In this document: positions 1-10,263 of the stretch, one piece after another
Numbering within the stretch: the stretch's first letter is position 1
Layout: each line of letters opens with the position of its first letter
Assembly (NCBI GenBank): GCA_032358255.1
Contig: JAULBX010028726.1
Location: 1 to 27,064, forward strand
Length of the DNA: 27,064 bases
From: Heterotrichella gracilis
Taxonomy: Eukaryota > Sar > Xanthophyceae > Tribonematales > Xanthonemataceae
Direction of reading: 5' to 3'
The notes under the pieces: model-generated
Told to the model about the DNA's origin: nothing
Databases searched by the model: none
Seen by the model: the letters and a program-made list of their open reading frames with translations, nothing else
Made by a program: the position numbers and the translations under genes

Positions 1-601
1 GACCCCATCCGCCGCCCCCCGCTCCCCCGCCCCCGCACCCCCCAGGGCTGTGCGCAGTAGGGCGTGCAGGGCGGGGCCTGCGCGCGCACCACTGTGGACG
101 GTGGCTGATCCCAGCTGCGGCGGACAGGAGGGGGGGGGGGGATGCGCAGGACAAACAGTGGGTGGGCGGGGTGAGATGGGGGCAAGGGAGAGGGTGGCGG
201 CCATGCGCAGGGCCTGGGAAACGGGGCGAGGGGCGAGGGGCAGGGTGTGGCAATACCACTGGAAAATGCTACCATTTCACCAGTAAACCTCTCTGATATA
301 AGCCAAAATAAACTAGTAGGTCAAAGTGTCAGACTGTGACTTTTATTAGGAGGTAGTGGTGTGGGGACGGGGGAGGTCAGGGTGGGGTGATGTACTGGAG
401 GGACTGCACATGTGCGCACTATTTCTTTAGCCACTTCACTGCTGCATGTGGTGCGCAACACACTAATAGGTGGCCCAGAAGGTATAGTGTGGTGTAGCAA
501 CCTCTGATAATCATGCGCAAAACCATTAATAAAATATATTAAAAATCCCCACCTTTGGCACCTTAATCCCCGCCTTGCGCATCAGTCCCAGGGCCTGGCG
601 C
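1..601. other. Left-end stretch without a confident gene
   Basis: The first 250 bases are rich in C and G, with a run of 12 or more G near 128-140. I could not defend any reading frame there. A minus-strand acceptor-like CAG near 110 followed by an open stretch could be an exon of a further gene or of the wax synthase, but nothing recognisable is encoded. The part from about 250 to 525 is AT-richer and probably holds the 3' untranslated region of the minus-strand wax synthase. Bases 526-601 would be coding only under an alternative reading of the last wax synthase exon. Confidence 0.4.
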
Positions 602-3600
602 TCACATGCAATGAGGGGCACCTGCAGAGGAGGGAAAGCAGTGAAAGGGGGATGGAATCCAAGTACAACTGCAGTCACTGCCGACAATATAACTACTGTT
701 TTAGGGTTTTAGGCCTTATTACTTTAGGGTTTACAAAGGCCCTGGCCCCCGCAATGCATTGTGCCACCCATCTGATTGGCTCGTGTCCCCAAACAACCAA
801 ATGCATATTTAATTTCATTGATCAGCAACATGTTCATTGAAGAAGCGCGCGTGCACAGCGCTGCAGCTGAGGTTCCAAAGCGCGTTTAGGGTTTAAGGGT
901 TAGGGCCAGCGCATGCACCCCCATCAGTGCAGATGGCTTTCATTGACCACTTGGCGCATTGGTTGGGGTCTAAGGTGTAAATAGCCAGGCCTATGGCCAC
1001 AGCGCCGGCATCAAGGCTCATGCGTGTGTTTGGATATGCAGCTAGGAAGACAGTTTCAACCATCAATTGCTCTGCATCGCATAAGGGCAGAAAACATGCA
1101 CCATCACATGCACACTGCCCCACCACCACCACCACCGCCGCCCACATCTCATTAGCACCACACACCCTTCGCCACACAGCGCCCTTCCCCACCACACACA
1201 ACCCACGCACCCCCTTCCCCTCCCTCCCTGCCAAACCACCATCGCCACCTGCACCCACACCACCCACCTGCACCAGGAAGAACGCCAACCACCTCCCCCC
1301 ACTTGTCCCCCCGCCTGTCAAGTAAGCATAGAACAGCTCGTGCAGGGCGCCGCTGATTGCAAAGCAGGCTGTACTGCCCAGGAGGCGTCGCCAGTGGGAG
1401 GAGGAAGGGGGGGCGCCTGATGGGGGAAAAGGGGATTATTGGTGGAATAGAAGGGAGTTTGAGTAGGAAAGAAGGGGAGGAAGGCGAGGGTCAGTGGGGA
1501 GGCAGGGATTAAAACACTCCCCAGCCATTGCTGCATTTATTTGTTGCTAATGCGCTATTTACAAAGGACAAGTGTGCCAGGCAGCTTGGCAGTGCATAAG
1601 GGTGAAAATATGAGACCTACAGTAAGGGTTCTGCCAACATTGAGCGTATGCTAAGATTAATCCTGAGGGTACCAGCTTGAATTGTGTGCCATTTCCCAAC
1701 TTAGTCCTAACCTGTGAACCCGGCACCTTTCTAAAGCATCCCCCACCTCACTCCTTATGTGTGTTAGCCACTTGCACCCCAGGTTAGTTCCTAGACAACC
1801 ATCAATGATGTGCGTGTTTGCCAAGGACCCCAGCTTGCTTGTGTACTCCCCCCGTTCCTCTACACCTCGGCAGACCTCCAACCCTCCACCCACTGCCACC
1901 CACCTTCGCCCCTGACCAGGCCTCCCTCCAGCACCGGTTCACACACCACATGGCACAGCAGCCGGCTGACAGTAAAATTTCACCTGGATCCTCTCCAACC
2001 ACCTTACCCCTCCTCCCGCACCACTACATTCCCGGTGCAACGCCATGTCACTACCATCCCATCCACCCACTACCACCCACCATCCTTTCCACCCACCGCC
2101 ACCCACCTTCCTCATTCACCAGCCGCCCTTCCAGCACAGGTTCATACACCACATGGCGCAGCACGCGGCTGACAGTGAGGTTCCACCTGGCGCTCCAAAA
2201 TGCGGCCAATGAGGTGGCGGCATAGGGGCGGTCGAAGTGGGGCGCCAGGCGAAGCCCCAGGCTCGATCCCGCCAGGCTGGCAGGGCCGTCCATGAAGGCG
2301 CCAAGGAGGAATAAGAGGCCGAAGGCTGTGGGGAGGGAATGGGGGTGAGAGGGGGTGAAGTGCGGTGAGGCATCATGGGGAAACTTTGGGAGGATACCAT
2401 GCGGAAGGCTGTGGGAGACAGTGAGCAGGAGATGCACGCATCGTATCACATGTGCATCATACCAGCAGCAGGATGCGTGCCGTATGTCATTATAGTGGAT
2501 TGTATCAACAACATGGCCCACCCATACTGTGCACCAATGTATCGATTGGATGTGCATTTTATGACTCCGCCTACTGGCTCATGTGCACACACACACCAAC
2601 TCATCACGACCACCACCAAGATCGAATCAAGCAATAAAAGCACCATATACCCCACCACCACCACCACCTACCGTAAGCCAGCTCCAGCACCGCTACCATC
2701 GCGGCCACCAACCCCCATCACTACCACCCACCACCACTTGCATTACAACCCACGATATGCCAGATCCACCACCACCGCCAACACAATAATCACCCCCACC
2801 ACCACCACCCACCCACCATAAGCCAGCTCCAGCACCAGCCTGGGCAGCTCCACCCGCCCCACCAGCACCGCCAGGCCCATAAGCAGCACCAGCTTCATGC
2901 AGAAGCGAGACAGAAAGTGGCCCCAATCACCCCCGTGGGCGGGGCGGCTGGTAGTGGTGGGTGTGGTGGGTGGGGGTTTGCTGGCGTCGCCTGTAGAGGG
3001 TGGGAAAGGGTTGAGCAGCTTGGCTGACCATGGCTGCCCAGCGGGACAAAAAGTGGCAGGCATTGGGCGGTGTGGGGAAGGATTGGGCGGTCGAAATTCA
3101 GTGGTTGTGAGGGGAAGTGCATGGTGCATGATGCCAGTCAGGGTACCCATATGGTTAAGTGGTGCGGTGCCTGACACCGGCGCGCCGAGGGTGCATCCGA
3201 CCAATTATGTAACGCGCTTGTGGCCTGCGAAGAATCTTGCTGCAAATATGTGCCTGGAGTATCTGTGTATCAATGTCAACTCAGGTCCAGGGCTAGGGTT
3301 TAGGTTAGGGTTTTCCAGGGTCTGGCTTCCGCACCCTCTGCTGGAGATAGTGGCATCATGAGCAGGAACAGGAACTGTGGTAGGGTGAGAGAGGAGGTCA
3401 GGAACCCTCGGCCCATGCACCACGCAAGCACCTGCAAGGGGGAGGGCAGGGTCATGGACAGGGGAGGGAATTTGTGCACATAGCCAGGGCACCTAGGTGC
3501 GATGCATTGCTTCCTGGAACCCATGGCAAGGTGGGGCACTTCTGGACTCCATTTATGTCATTGTGCTCAGCATGGCCAGCAGCCATGGTGTCAAGCATTG

Positions 3601-4274
3601 AGCCCACCTGGTGTGGCACGCCGTGCAGACGCAGGGTTGGTGTGAGAATACTCAAACCAGTTGTAACATAATAGCATGGGGAGGGCAGGTGGGGGTGGAG
3701 GAGTTTAGTGCAGATGAGTGCATTTGGATGGCTTCAAGCATGGCTCCCCAGCTAGGCACGCCACCCAGGGCTGGTGTGGTATTGCTTGAGGAGTTTGTAC
3801 GTACTACATGGGGCGGACAGGTGGAGGCCAGTGTAGCAGATGAGTGCGCTGATGGTGTCCACAAGACCACATGGGTCAAACATTGGTCAAACTGCTCCAC
3901 AAGCCTTGCCGGCCCCATTCAATTGCGCTGCAGACAGTGCGGGCATGGGGCCAGTACCCGATCTGATCTGAGGAATGCAGGTGGCGCCTCACCTTGAACG
4001 TGGTGAGCCATGAGATGGAGAAGCAGAAAAAGGCACGGGTGAGGAACTCCGCCTTCGGGTGGAACACCAGGGGTGCCGCCAGGTCCACCACCAGCAGCGG
4101 GAGCGCCAACAAGAGGCGGTGCAAGCCAGGGGGTATGTGGTGGGAGGAGTGGAGGACGACCCCTCCCAGTGAAACCAGCAGCAGGGCGCTTGCAACACGG
4201 GTCGAGAACGGGTAGTGGAGGTCCAGGTGGAACGGGTGGAGGTCGATTTCAAACGCATCTAAAGGAGTGGCCAT
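602..4274 (-). CDS. Wax synthase-like membrane-bound O-acyltransferase
   Basis: Likely an ER membrane enzyme that esterifies an acyl-CoA with a fatty alcohol (wax synthase/MBOAT_2 family; substrate inferred). Exons on the minus strand: 4274-3993, 3431-3335, 2990-2817, 2325-2107, 1416-1268, 1069-919, 621-602. Phases agree at every junction, giving about 363 aa, near the usual length for plant wax synthases. Visible hallmarks are HFDRPYAATSL followed by FW..RWN (about residues 214-233), VVYEPVL, and the His-Glu pair in GALHELFYAY (His about 283), the putative catalytic His of the family. Hydrophobic segments include a Leu/Val-rich stretch in exon 1 and FLFLLMMPL in exon 2. The start is an ATG in good context (ACCATGG). 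The last two exons are the weakest: if the final acceptor is used in phase 0 instead, the frame reads VPLIACERQALG and stops at 526. Intron 4 holds a decayed copy of the end of exon 4. Confidence 0.78.
700..734. repeat. Short degenerate TTTAGGG-type repeat in last wax synthase intron
   Basis: Three TTTAGGG-like units separated by a short spacer. The match is to the plant/algal telomere unit, but the array is too short and broken to be a telomere. Confidence 0.6.
884..905. repeat. TTTAGGG-type repeat just downstream of wax synthase exon 6
   Basis: About three telomere-like units on the plus strand, that is CCCTAA in the sense of the minus-strand gene. The run starts about 13 nt after the inferred donor at 918-917. 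Confidence 0.7.
1885..1987 (-). pseudogene. Decayed duplicate of the end of wax synthase exon 4
   Basis: This stretch of intron 4 closely matches 2095-2196, which covers the end of exon 4, its donor and the start of the intron. In the matching minus-strand frame it reads NFTVSRLLCHVVCEPVLEG against NLTVSRVLRHVVYEPVLEG in the exon. The Trp codon of the RWN motif is replaced by TGA (1982-1980), and a Tyr and an Arg of the exon are Cys in the copy. No acceptor makes it a usable exon, so it is a partial tandem duplication that has decayed. Confidence 0.8.
2605..2820. repeat. CAC/CCA microsatellite-rich intron segment
   Basis: Repeated CCACCA and CACCAC blocks interrupted by short unique stretches inside wax synthase intron 3. 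They give rise to several spurious His/Thr/Pro-rich or Gly/Val-rich open frames on both strands. Confidence 0.7.
3293..3314. repeat. TTTAGGG-type repeat downstream of wax synthase exon 2
   Basis: About three telomere-like units, CCCTAA in the sense of the gene, starting about 20 nt after the donor at 3334-3333. The intervening bases (GTGCGG then ACCCTGG) resemble those in the intron after exon 5 of the BIRC6-like gene. Confidence 0.7.
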
Positions 4275-5003
4275 GGTGGTTTCGTGAAACTCTAACAGTG
4301 ATCTGTGGGGCTTATAGCGACGTGCTATCACTTTCTGACCTCTTAATGTATGTGACTAGTTATTTGAGTAGATAAGCAAGTATTGCTGTGGTGTTGTTCT
4401 GCAAGTATGTGGTGGGTTGGCTATCGAGGTGAACGAGTGGTGGTCGTATGCATGCATATACAAAGCTGGCAACGATATCACTGTGGCTGCACGTAGTGCG
4501 TCCCCGCTGGTTGCAAAAGTTTAAATACCGAATAAAAGGGCTTTGGAGGACAGCGAACAACCCCTTCGTTGCGTCGACAGAAACAAAGTATGTGGCCCTG
4601 CGAGCGACCTGTGCTATATCACCAGTGCTTAGTTTCCCCCTACACAGACAGAGCGTTTCAAGGAGTGCTAACAGGAAATATAGAATGTCGGCTGTGCTCT
4701 TGCACTCGTAACGTCTTATAAGAACCCCACAACAACTTGTGCGATCGCTCAAGCTCAGCGTCAACCAAGCGATCTGAACCGTCACTTGGCCAATTAATCG
4801 TCTTGTCCTCTCCCTTGTAGGTGGCAACGGCGGGCTCCATCACCCACGACACCGCCACCGCCGACACCTCCTTTTTCCTGCGACTTTTTTCAGACGTTGG
4901 CTTTGATAAGCATCGCTGGCCAGCGTCGTGCTCCCTCTTGGAAAGCAGCGCTCGTCGTTGCTGGTGCAGCCCTCGCTCCCTCGGGAACCCAGTTTTTGCT
5001 AAG
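4275..5003. promoter_or_regulatory. Divergent intergenic region between wax synthase and NACA
   Basis: About 730 bases separate the two divergently oriented start codons, so both promoters and 5' untranslated regions should lie here. An AT-rich stretch near 4515-4545 is the only TATA-like element I can see, and I do not assign it. The frame upstream of the NACA start is open from about 4821 but has no in-frame ATG, so I treat it as leader. Confidence 0.4.
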
Positions 5004-5862
5004 ATGACGAAGGCAGAGCTCGAAGCTGACACCGTCGAGGTGGGTGGCGCATGGGGCTGGAGTGTTATCCGCCGCCGAGCCATTGGGCACTCACCCTTTT
5101 CGGTGCATGCAGGAGATTAATGACGACGATGATGAGGAGTTGGACAGCGACGACGACGTCCCTGATCTCGACGATGGGGAGGAAGGTGCGGGGGCTGGTT
5201 GATGTGCCAGTTATATTGATATATATGGGTAGGTGCTGGGGACCCACGCTGCTGCATACCCTGTTTTGCAGGAGAGGATGGCGTCTCCGGGAGGAGCAAG
5301 CAGAGCCGCTCTGAGAAGAAGAGCAGGAAGGCAATGCAGAAGCTCGGCATGAAGCCAGTGCCAGACGTGGGTCGGGTGACAATCAAGAAGAGCAAGAACG
5401 TGAGTTTAGATGCATGCACATCAAACATCTGCTGGAAACAAAGTCATACAACCACTGCATACACCTCAAGCTTCAGAGGAAAACATTTTCCATCCTCATA
5501 CACTTCATTTTTTGCAGATTCTGTTTGTCATCTCCAAGCCAGATGTGTTCAAGAGCCCCAACTCAGACACCTACATCATCTTTGGTGAGGCCAAGATTGA
5601 GGACCTGTCAGCTCAGGCACAGTCAGCCGCAGCTGAGCAGTTCAGGGCACCAAAGCCAAGCGCAGCAGAGCCTCTGATGGAGACAGCAGCTGTGGTTGAG
5701 GAGGAGGAAGAGGAGGAGGGCGATGTGGATGAGTCTGGAGTGGAGCCAAAGGACATTGAGCTGGTCATGACCCAGGCAGGTGTGCCACGCGCCAAGGCCA
5801 TCAAGGCACTCAGGAACGCCGATGGGGACATCGTCAGCGCTATCATGGAGCTCACGATGTAG
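5004..5862 (+). CDS. NACA: Nascent polypeptide-associated complex subunit alpha
   Basis: Ribosome-associated cytosolic chaperone subunit that pairs with NAC beta (BTF3) and shields emerging nascent chains. Exons: 5004-5039, 5113-5185, 5272-5399, 5518-5862, with phases consistent throughout, giving 193 aa, close to the usual 200 or so. Order of parts: a short acidic N-terminus ([15 protein letters not shown]), a basic linker ([20 protein letters not shown]), the NAC domain from about 53 to 118 ([48 protein letters not shown]), an acidic spacer, and the C-terminal UBA domain from about 154 ([20 protein letters not shown]). The start is the only ATG in frame, since the open frame upstream has none. 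All donors are of GTG type. It converges on the RPS24 gene. Every hallmark of the family is intact. Confidence 0.97.
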
Positions 5863-6147
5863 ACGCAGCTTGCAGTTTCTCAGCTTTGCAACAGCATTGA
5901 GCAGGCATTTGGGTGCATTGCAGCGTGCATTAAGAGGTGTATGGGGATGCAGTTGATAGAACAAGGGGAGCAATTGTTCAGGGGTGTTTGGACGTTAATG
6001 GGTGCATGACATGCCTGCAGTCTTGGGTACAGTGGGCCAATAGGAGACTTTTCGGGGGCAACCGGTGTACCATCATGGCGCGTCTCGTGGCCTCACTAGC
6101 CTTACCGCCTTCCTTCAGTGTGAAGAAGGCACCATGGCTGCCAGGCT

Positions 6148-6152
6148 TGTAA
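6148..6152 (+). terminator. TGTAA poly(A) signal candidate for NACA
   Basis: TGTAA is the polyadenylation signal used in chlorophyte algae. This copy lies 286 nt after the NACA stop codon; the assignment rests on position only. Confidence 0.4.
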
Positions 6153-7263
6153 TCCGTTACTGAAAAAAGTTCATCTGTGCACTGCGCATACCGAAAGGTG
6201 GCAAATTCCAGTTGTTTTTTGGAGATGAGTCCTTGCACAAGTTACAATGCTCCAACGCCTGTGTCCCATTCACCGTGCTGGTGGTGGGATAACTAATTAC
6301 CTTCTGCAGTGGTCCGCCCTCCACAACCGGGACAGGCATGGGAATTGCATGTGGCACCTGTTGTATGTAGCACAACCAGGATGCAGTATCGTTGGGCATG
6401 TCACCTTGGTGCCGTGTCCCCAGGTCTGCTTCACAGTGGAGAGCTTTGCCAATCTTGCCTGGCCCGGCCCTGTGGCCAGGTTTGCACAAACCCACATTGC
6501 TGTGCCGCTGCCGTGCACTGGACAGCGTACACCAAAAGTTGGCCGAAATGGTCACAGTCAATGCATGGCACTGCCACTGGCTGCAAACTGGCCGGGCATG
6601 CCTGCCCACCTAGGGCCTTGGAGCTTGCAAGCAGTGTGGCAGCTAGCCAAATTTGTTTGAGGCAGACTGGTGGGTTCTTCTCTCTAGTTTGGGGAGTGTA
6701 CCCATACTATGCTGCCATAGCTGCACGTTGCAACTAGGACTCTCAGTGTCCTGAAGGCTGCTGTTGGCAATGCCTGGAAGCTCCTTCAGGTTGCTAAAGG
6801 AAAGGCCTTTCCCAAACGTGTCACAGCCAAAGGCTCAATGGCCACTGCAGTGGCGATGCGCGCAGCCGCCTCTGTGGCACCGCGCTATTGACTACAAAGT
6901 CACCTGGCAGCCTCACCACCCTATAGTGATATCCTACATGTGTCCGTCGCCAGCGACTGCATTTCCTCGAATGCACTTTGTGGATGGGGCATCAGCGTGT
7001 GTGCATGCCACATGACATGTGCTGTTGGGTGGCACTCACCCCGCTAGGCTGCACAGTCACTTTCAGGGCATAGGCTAGGAGGCATGTTGGCCACTTGGCA
7101 TACATCTACCCCATGGCCAAGCCTCTGTATTGGGCCAACAGGCTGTAGCACAGGCACAGCCCTTGCGTAGGGCCACACACAAGGCAAAAAGCCTGGAGTC
7201 ACCCCTACAACGGCAAGTGGTGCATCACAGCGCCATTGGCAAGCGGTTGCAAGGAAAGATATG

Positions 7264-7268
7264 TTACA
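7264..7268 (-). terminator. TGTAA poly(A) signal candidate for RPS24
   Basis: TTACA on the plus strand is TGTAA in the sense of the minus-strand RPS24, about 21 nt after its stop codon. It would give a very short 3' untranslated region, so a later signal is possible. Confidence 0.35.
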
Positions 7269-7288
7269 GAGAGTCGTTCAAACACATT

Positions 7289-9221
7289 CTACTTCTTGCC
7301 GGTGGAGGCTGCAAGGAGAGGGAAAGCAAGTGTCAGTGCCCAGTTGTGGAAAGGAGCAAAAAGCAGGCGCAACCAAAGGGATTGTGGGTGATGACACAAC
7401 CCGCTACCACACACGTGACCTCTGAAAACACAATGCAACATACAGAGTGCCAGGCAACGTGTTTTCCTCCCATGCTGCTACCCATACACATTTCGGCAGG
7501 TCGACCCGCCATGCACTTTAGACCGCCCAACACACCATGGTCAAAAGGACAAGGTGGGCTCGACTACTAGTCCATGTGCAAAAATTGGTGTACATAAGAG
7601 ACCACCTCCACAGCTTCATCATATGTACACAAGCCTTAACCTGCAGCCCACACCTACCAGGACCGTACATCGCGCACCATGACATGAACAGTGCCTTGGC
7701 AATGCATATCCCTCCCGATGCTGTCCTAGTTCCACTCCCACCACGTAGCTAGCTAAGTACCGCCCAAAAGTGCCCACTGCATTGACCCTACATCCATCCT
7801 CACCTGTGTTCTTCTTGGTCCCGCGCAGCTTCTTGGTGCGGTTCTTGCGCTCCTTGATCTGCTTGCGGGACTTGTCCTTCTTCTCCTCCAGACCGTTCTG
7901 GGGGGGGAGGGGGGAGCAAGGGGGGTTAAGCCAGGGCGGGTGGCGCAGAGCAATATGCTGGAGTGGTGGGCCTTCCGGTGCAACAGTGATACGCTAATGG
8001 GGGCAATGCATGCCGGTGCTCACATTGTAAGTGGGGGTGTTCGCACACGCCAGGGCTGCCCTGGCATGTGAACCAACAAGGCGGCAAACTATGAAGCCCG
8101 TGCAACGAATCAGACATTTGCAGCCACACAGCTGCATTCGCTGCAGGGGTGGCGCCTCCCAAGCCCCTGCTCCAGCCCTTTCCTCTGGCGTCCCATATGC
8201 ACAAGGATCCCCCCCCCCCCAACCCAACCCAACCCATCTATCATGCACACAAAGCAAGCGCGTTCCACTCACCCTGATGAGCCTGTACTTGGGCTCGAAC
8301 TTCTTGGCAGCGTCCACATCGTCGTAGATGAGGCCAAACCCGGTGGACTTGCCGCCACCAAACTGTGCACAGGCAAGGGCAAAAGGGGTTATTTGTGGTG
8401 CATGTAGGGCCAACTTGGCTACAAAGGGAAAGTTGTGGTCCAAGCAGCAGACCCCAGGCAATGATGCAACTGGGTGGCCTGGGTGGCGGGTCGCAAGCTG
8501 CAATGTATAACATGGACTGCAAAAGCAAGGCTGCCTTTGCTGCTATGCTTTGTAGCAGTGCGCACCTGTGTCCTGAAGCCGAACACGAAGATGGCTGACT
8601 CGTCCCTCACGGCGTACAGGCTTGCTAGCCTCTCCTTCAGCTCTGCCTGTGAGATGGGGTGGGCCAGGGGGGATCAGGCAATGCATGCAGTGTTTGGTGG
8701 GTGAGTTGCTTACAAGCACTGAGTGCTACCTCCAGGACGTGCACAAGCAAAATAAGTCGTGCCAGGCCCACCACTGAACCAATACTGCTGGATGCTGAAA
8801 GTGCAACATAAGGAGGATGGAGATGCAAAGGACCATGCAAACCCGACTAAAGCCTAACTGTGCAAATCAACACCCATGTGTGACTGGCGCCATTTGTCAC
8901 AGCTTGCAGCGCTATTAGAGCCCTACTGGCAGCTGTTGGTGCTTGTTCCACTTTTGGCTGCTGTAAAGAGTGGCCCTGCCATGCATACTGCCCCCAAGAA
9001 CACGAGGGCAGTGCTGGAAAGTACCTTTGGCACGTTGGGCCGGCCAGGATGCAGCACATCAATGACCTGCAACAACGAAGGTGCGAGTCAGCAGTGGCTG
9101 CGGGCGTCTGCTGTTGGGTTTGCGAGCAATCCATCGCAGCTGCACTTACGAACTGCCGTCTTTGGAGCAGCCTGTTGGTCATGAACTTCCTCGTTCGGAT
9201 GGTGCACGACTTGTCCGCCAT
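7289..9221 (-). CDS. RPS24: 40S ribosomal protein S24 (eS24)
   Basis: Structural protein of the small cytosolic ribosomal subunit. Exons on the minus strand: 9221-9150, 9066-9025, 8646-8566, 8362-8273, 7897-7804, 7308-7289. All phases match and the product is 132 aa, the normal length for plants and animals. Family sequence is visible throughout: [15 protein letters not shown] at the N-terminus, [14 protein letters not shown] in exon 2, FVFGFRTQ then [14 protein letters not shown] across the exon 3/4 junction, and a basic C-terminus ([18 protein letters not shown]). The last exon is only 20 nt and codes ASTGKK after joining. Acceptors are TGCAG or CACAG type except a C-rich one before exon 5. 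The next gene upstream lies on the same strand about 1 kb away. Confidence 0.97.
8209..8235. repeat. Poly-C tract followed by AACCC repeats in an RPS24 intron
   Basis: A run of C is followed by about three AACCC units inside intron 4 of RPS24. It is simple low-complexity sequence. Confidence 0.7.
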
Positions 9222-10263
9222 CGTGAAGAGCCCACAACAACCCCGGCCTTGCTGCCTGTTGGTTGCGCTGCGGTAAGAGGGTGATGGCTGGCGACACCAC
9301 GAGCTTTGTAAGGCGAAAGTTTCCTTTTTCCAGGCGGCGGCCGATGACCGGGATTGGAGGGGAAACGCCCAATCCTAAAACCCACGCAAATGGGTCCCCA
9401 TCTCTGACATGTCCTTTGCTGACACGTATATTTGGCTCCAGTAATTTTTTTAAAATCTCAAAGAAAAAATTTAGTATGCTCACTTTTTCCTTACAGACCT
9501 GTTCACTTCTGTTATGAAACAAATACTTGTGAAAACTTACGGTGGATCTGGGTGGCAGAGGGTGTTTGGCTGTGATGTCTGTCCCATCCTAGGGCCCATG
9601 GCATGTGTGTAATAACCAAATTGAATTGCCCTAGTCCAGTAGCATGCTCAAGATAATTACTGCAAGTACTATCTGAGATAAATTTAAGCAGCACAAGGAA
9701 ATACTTTCATTGCCAAGTACATAGGAAGAATAGCAGCACAGAGCTGCATGCAAATATGAAGCAAATATGCACATTCCAGCTGGCGCAACACAGGCGGAAA
9801 GACCGGCGTGAGCTAAGACAAAATGAGAGTTTGTTTATTGTTTAGCTAATTGGAATTGAGTCGTTATAATTCTCTACATGCGCAAACTGAAAATTTGTGA
9901 CCAGTGTCACTTGTATGGCACTGCACAGACCAAAACACTTCCTGCTTCATTGGATACTGTTTTGCTGAGTAAAGCGACACGCCCTTTGATTTGAACTGCC
10001 TAGCTGAGTGTTGTTGCACATGTATTGGATAAATTACCATTACGAGGTCTGCAGAATCCCGACCAATGTCGTTTGCTACACCCTTGCATATGCCACAGTG
10101 CTGCAGCTGCAGCTGCACGTGATGGCACGTGGCGCTCCCACAGCCAAAATACAAAAATATTGCCGAGGTTCACTCCATTTCCAAGGGTGCATTCAAGATA
10201 CGCATTTGCTCCCGGTATGCTTCTTGCCTGCATTTAAGCTGCTGCATGCAGCCTGTGCTGCGC
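9222..10263. other. Intergenic region upstream of RPS24
   Basis: It probably contains the RPS24 promoter and 5' leader (from 9222 on) and the 3' untranslated region of the AP2 gene (up to 10263). AT content rises between about 9430 and 10010. I see no supported gene, tRNA or mobile element. Confidence 0.45.

Larger units (their letters stand above)
5863..7288. other. Convergent intergenic region between NACA and RPS24
   Basis: It holds the NACA 3' untranslated region at the left and the short RPS24 3' end at the right. Overlapping open frames of about 140 codons occur on both strands near 6157-6737. They are mutually overlapping, match no family I know and lack supporting splice structure, so I do not call a gene. 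Confidence 0.5.

Noticed and set aside
893..1325. Long open frames on both strands around wax synthase exons 5-6
   Set aside because: They read through a CCACCA-rich intron; only the parts within 1069-919 and 1416-1268 fit the wax synthase.
1810..2821. Thr/Pro/His-rich plus-strand open frames
   Set aside because: They are antisense to wax synthase exons and to CAC microsatellite introns; composition is simple-repeat derived.
4821..5003. N-terminal extension of NACA
   Set aside because: The frame is open but has no ATG and the residues do not match the NAC family, which begins at the chosen ATG.
6157..6737. Overlapping 137-150-codon open frames on both strands
   Set aside because: They overlap one another in three frames, resemble no family, and have no supporting splice sites; more likely chance openness in a C/G-rich intergenic stretch.
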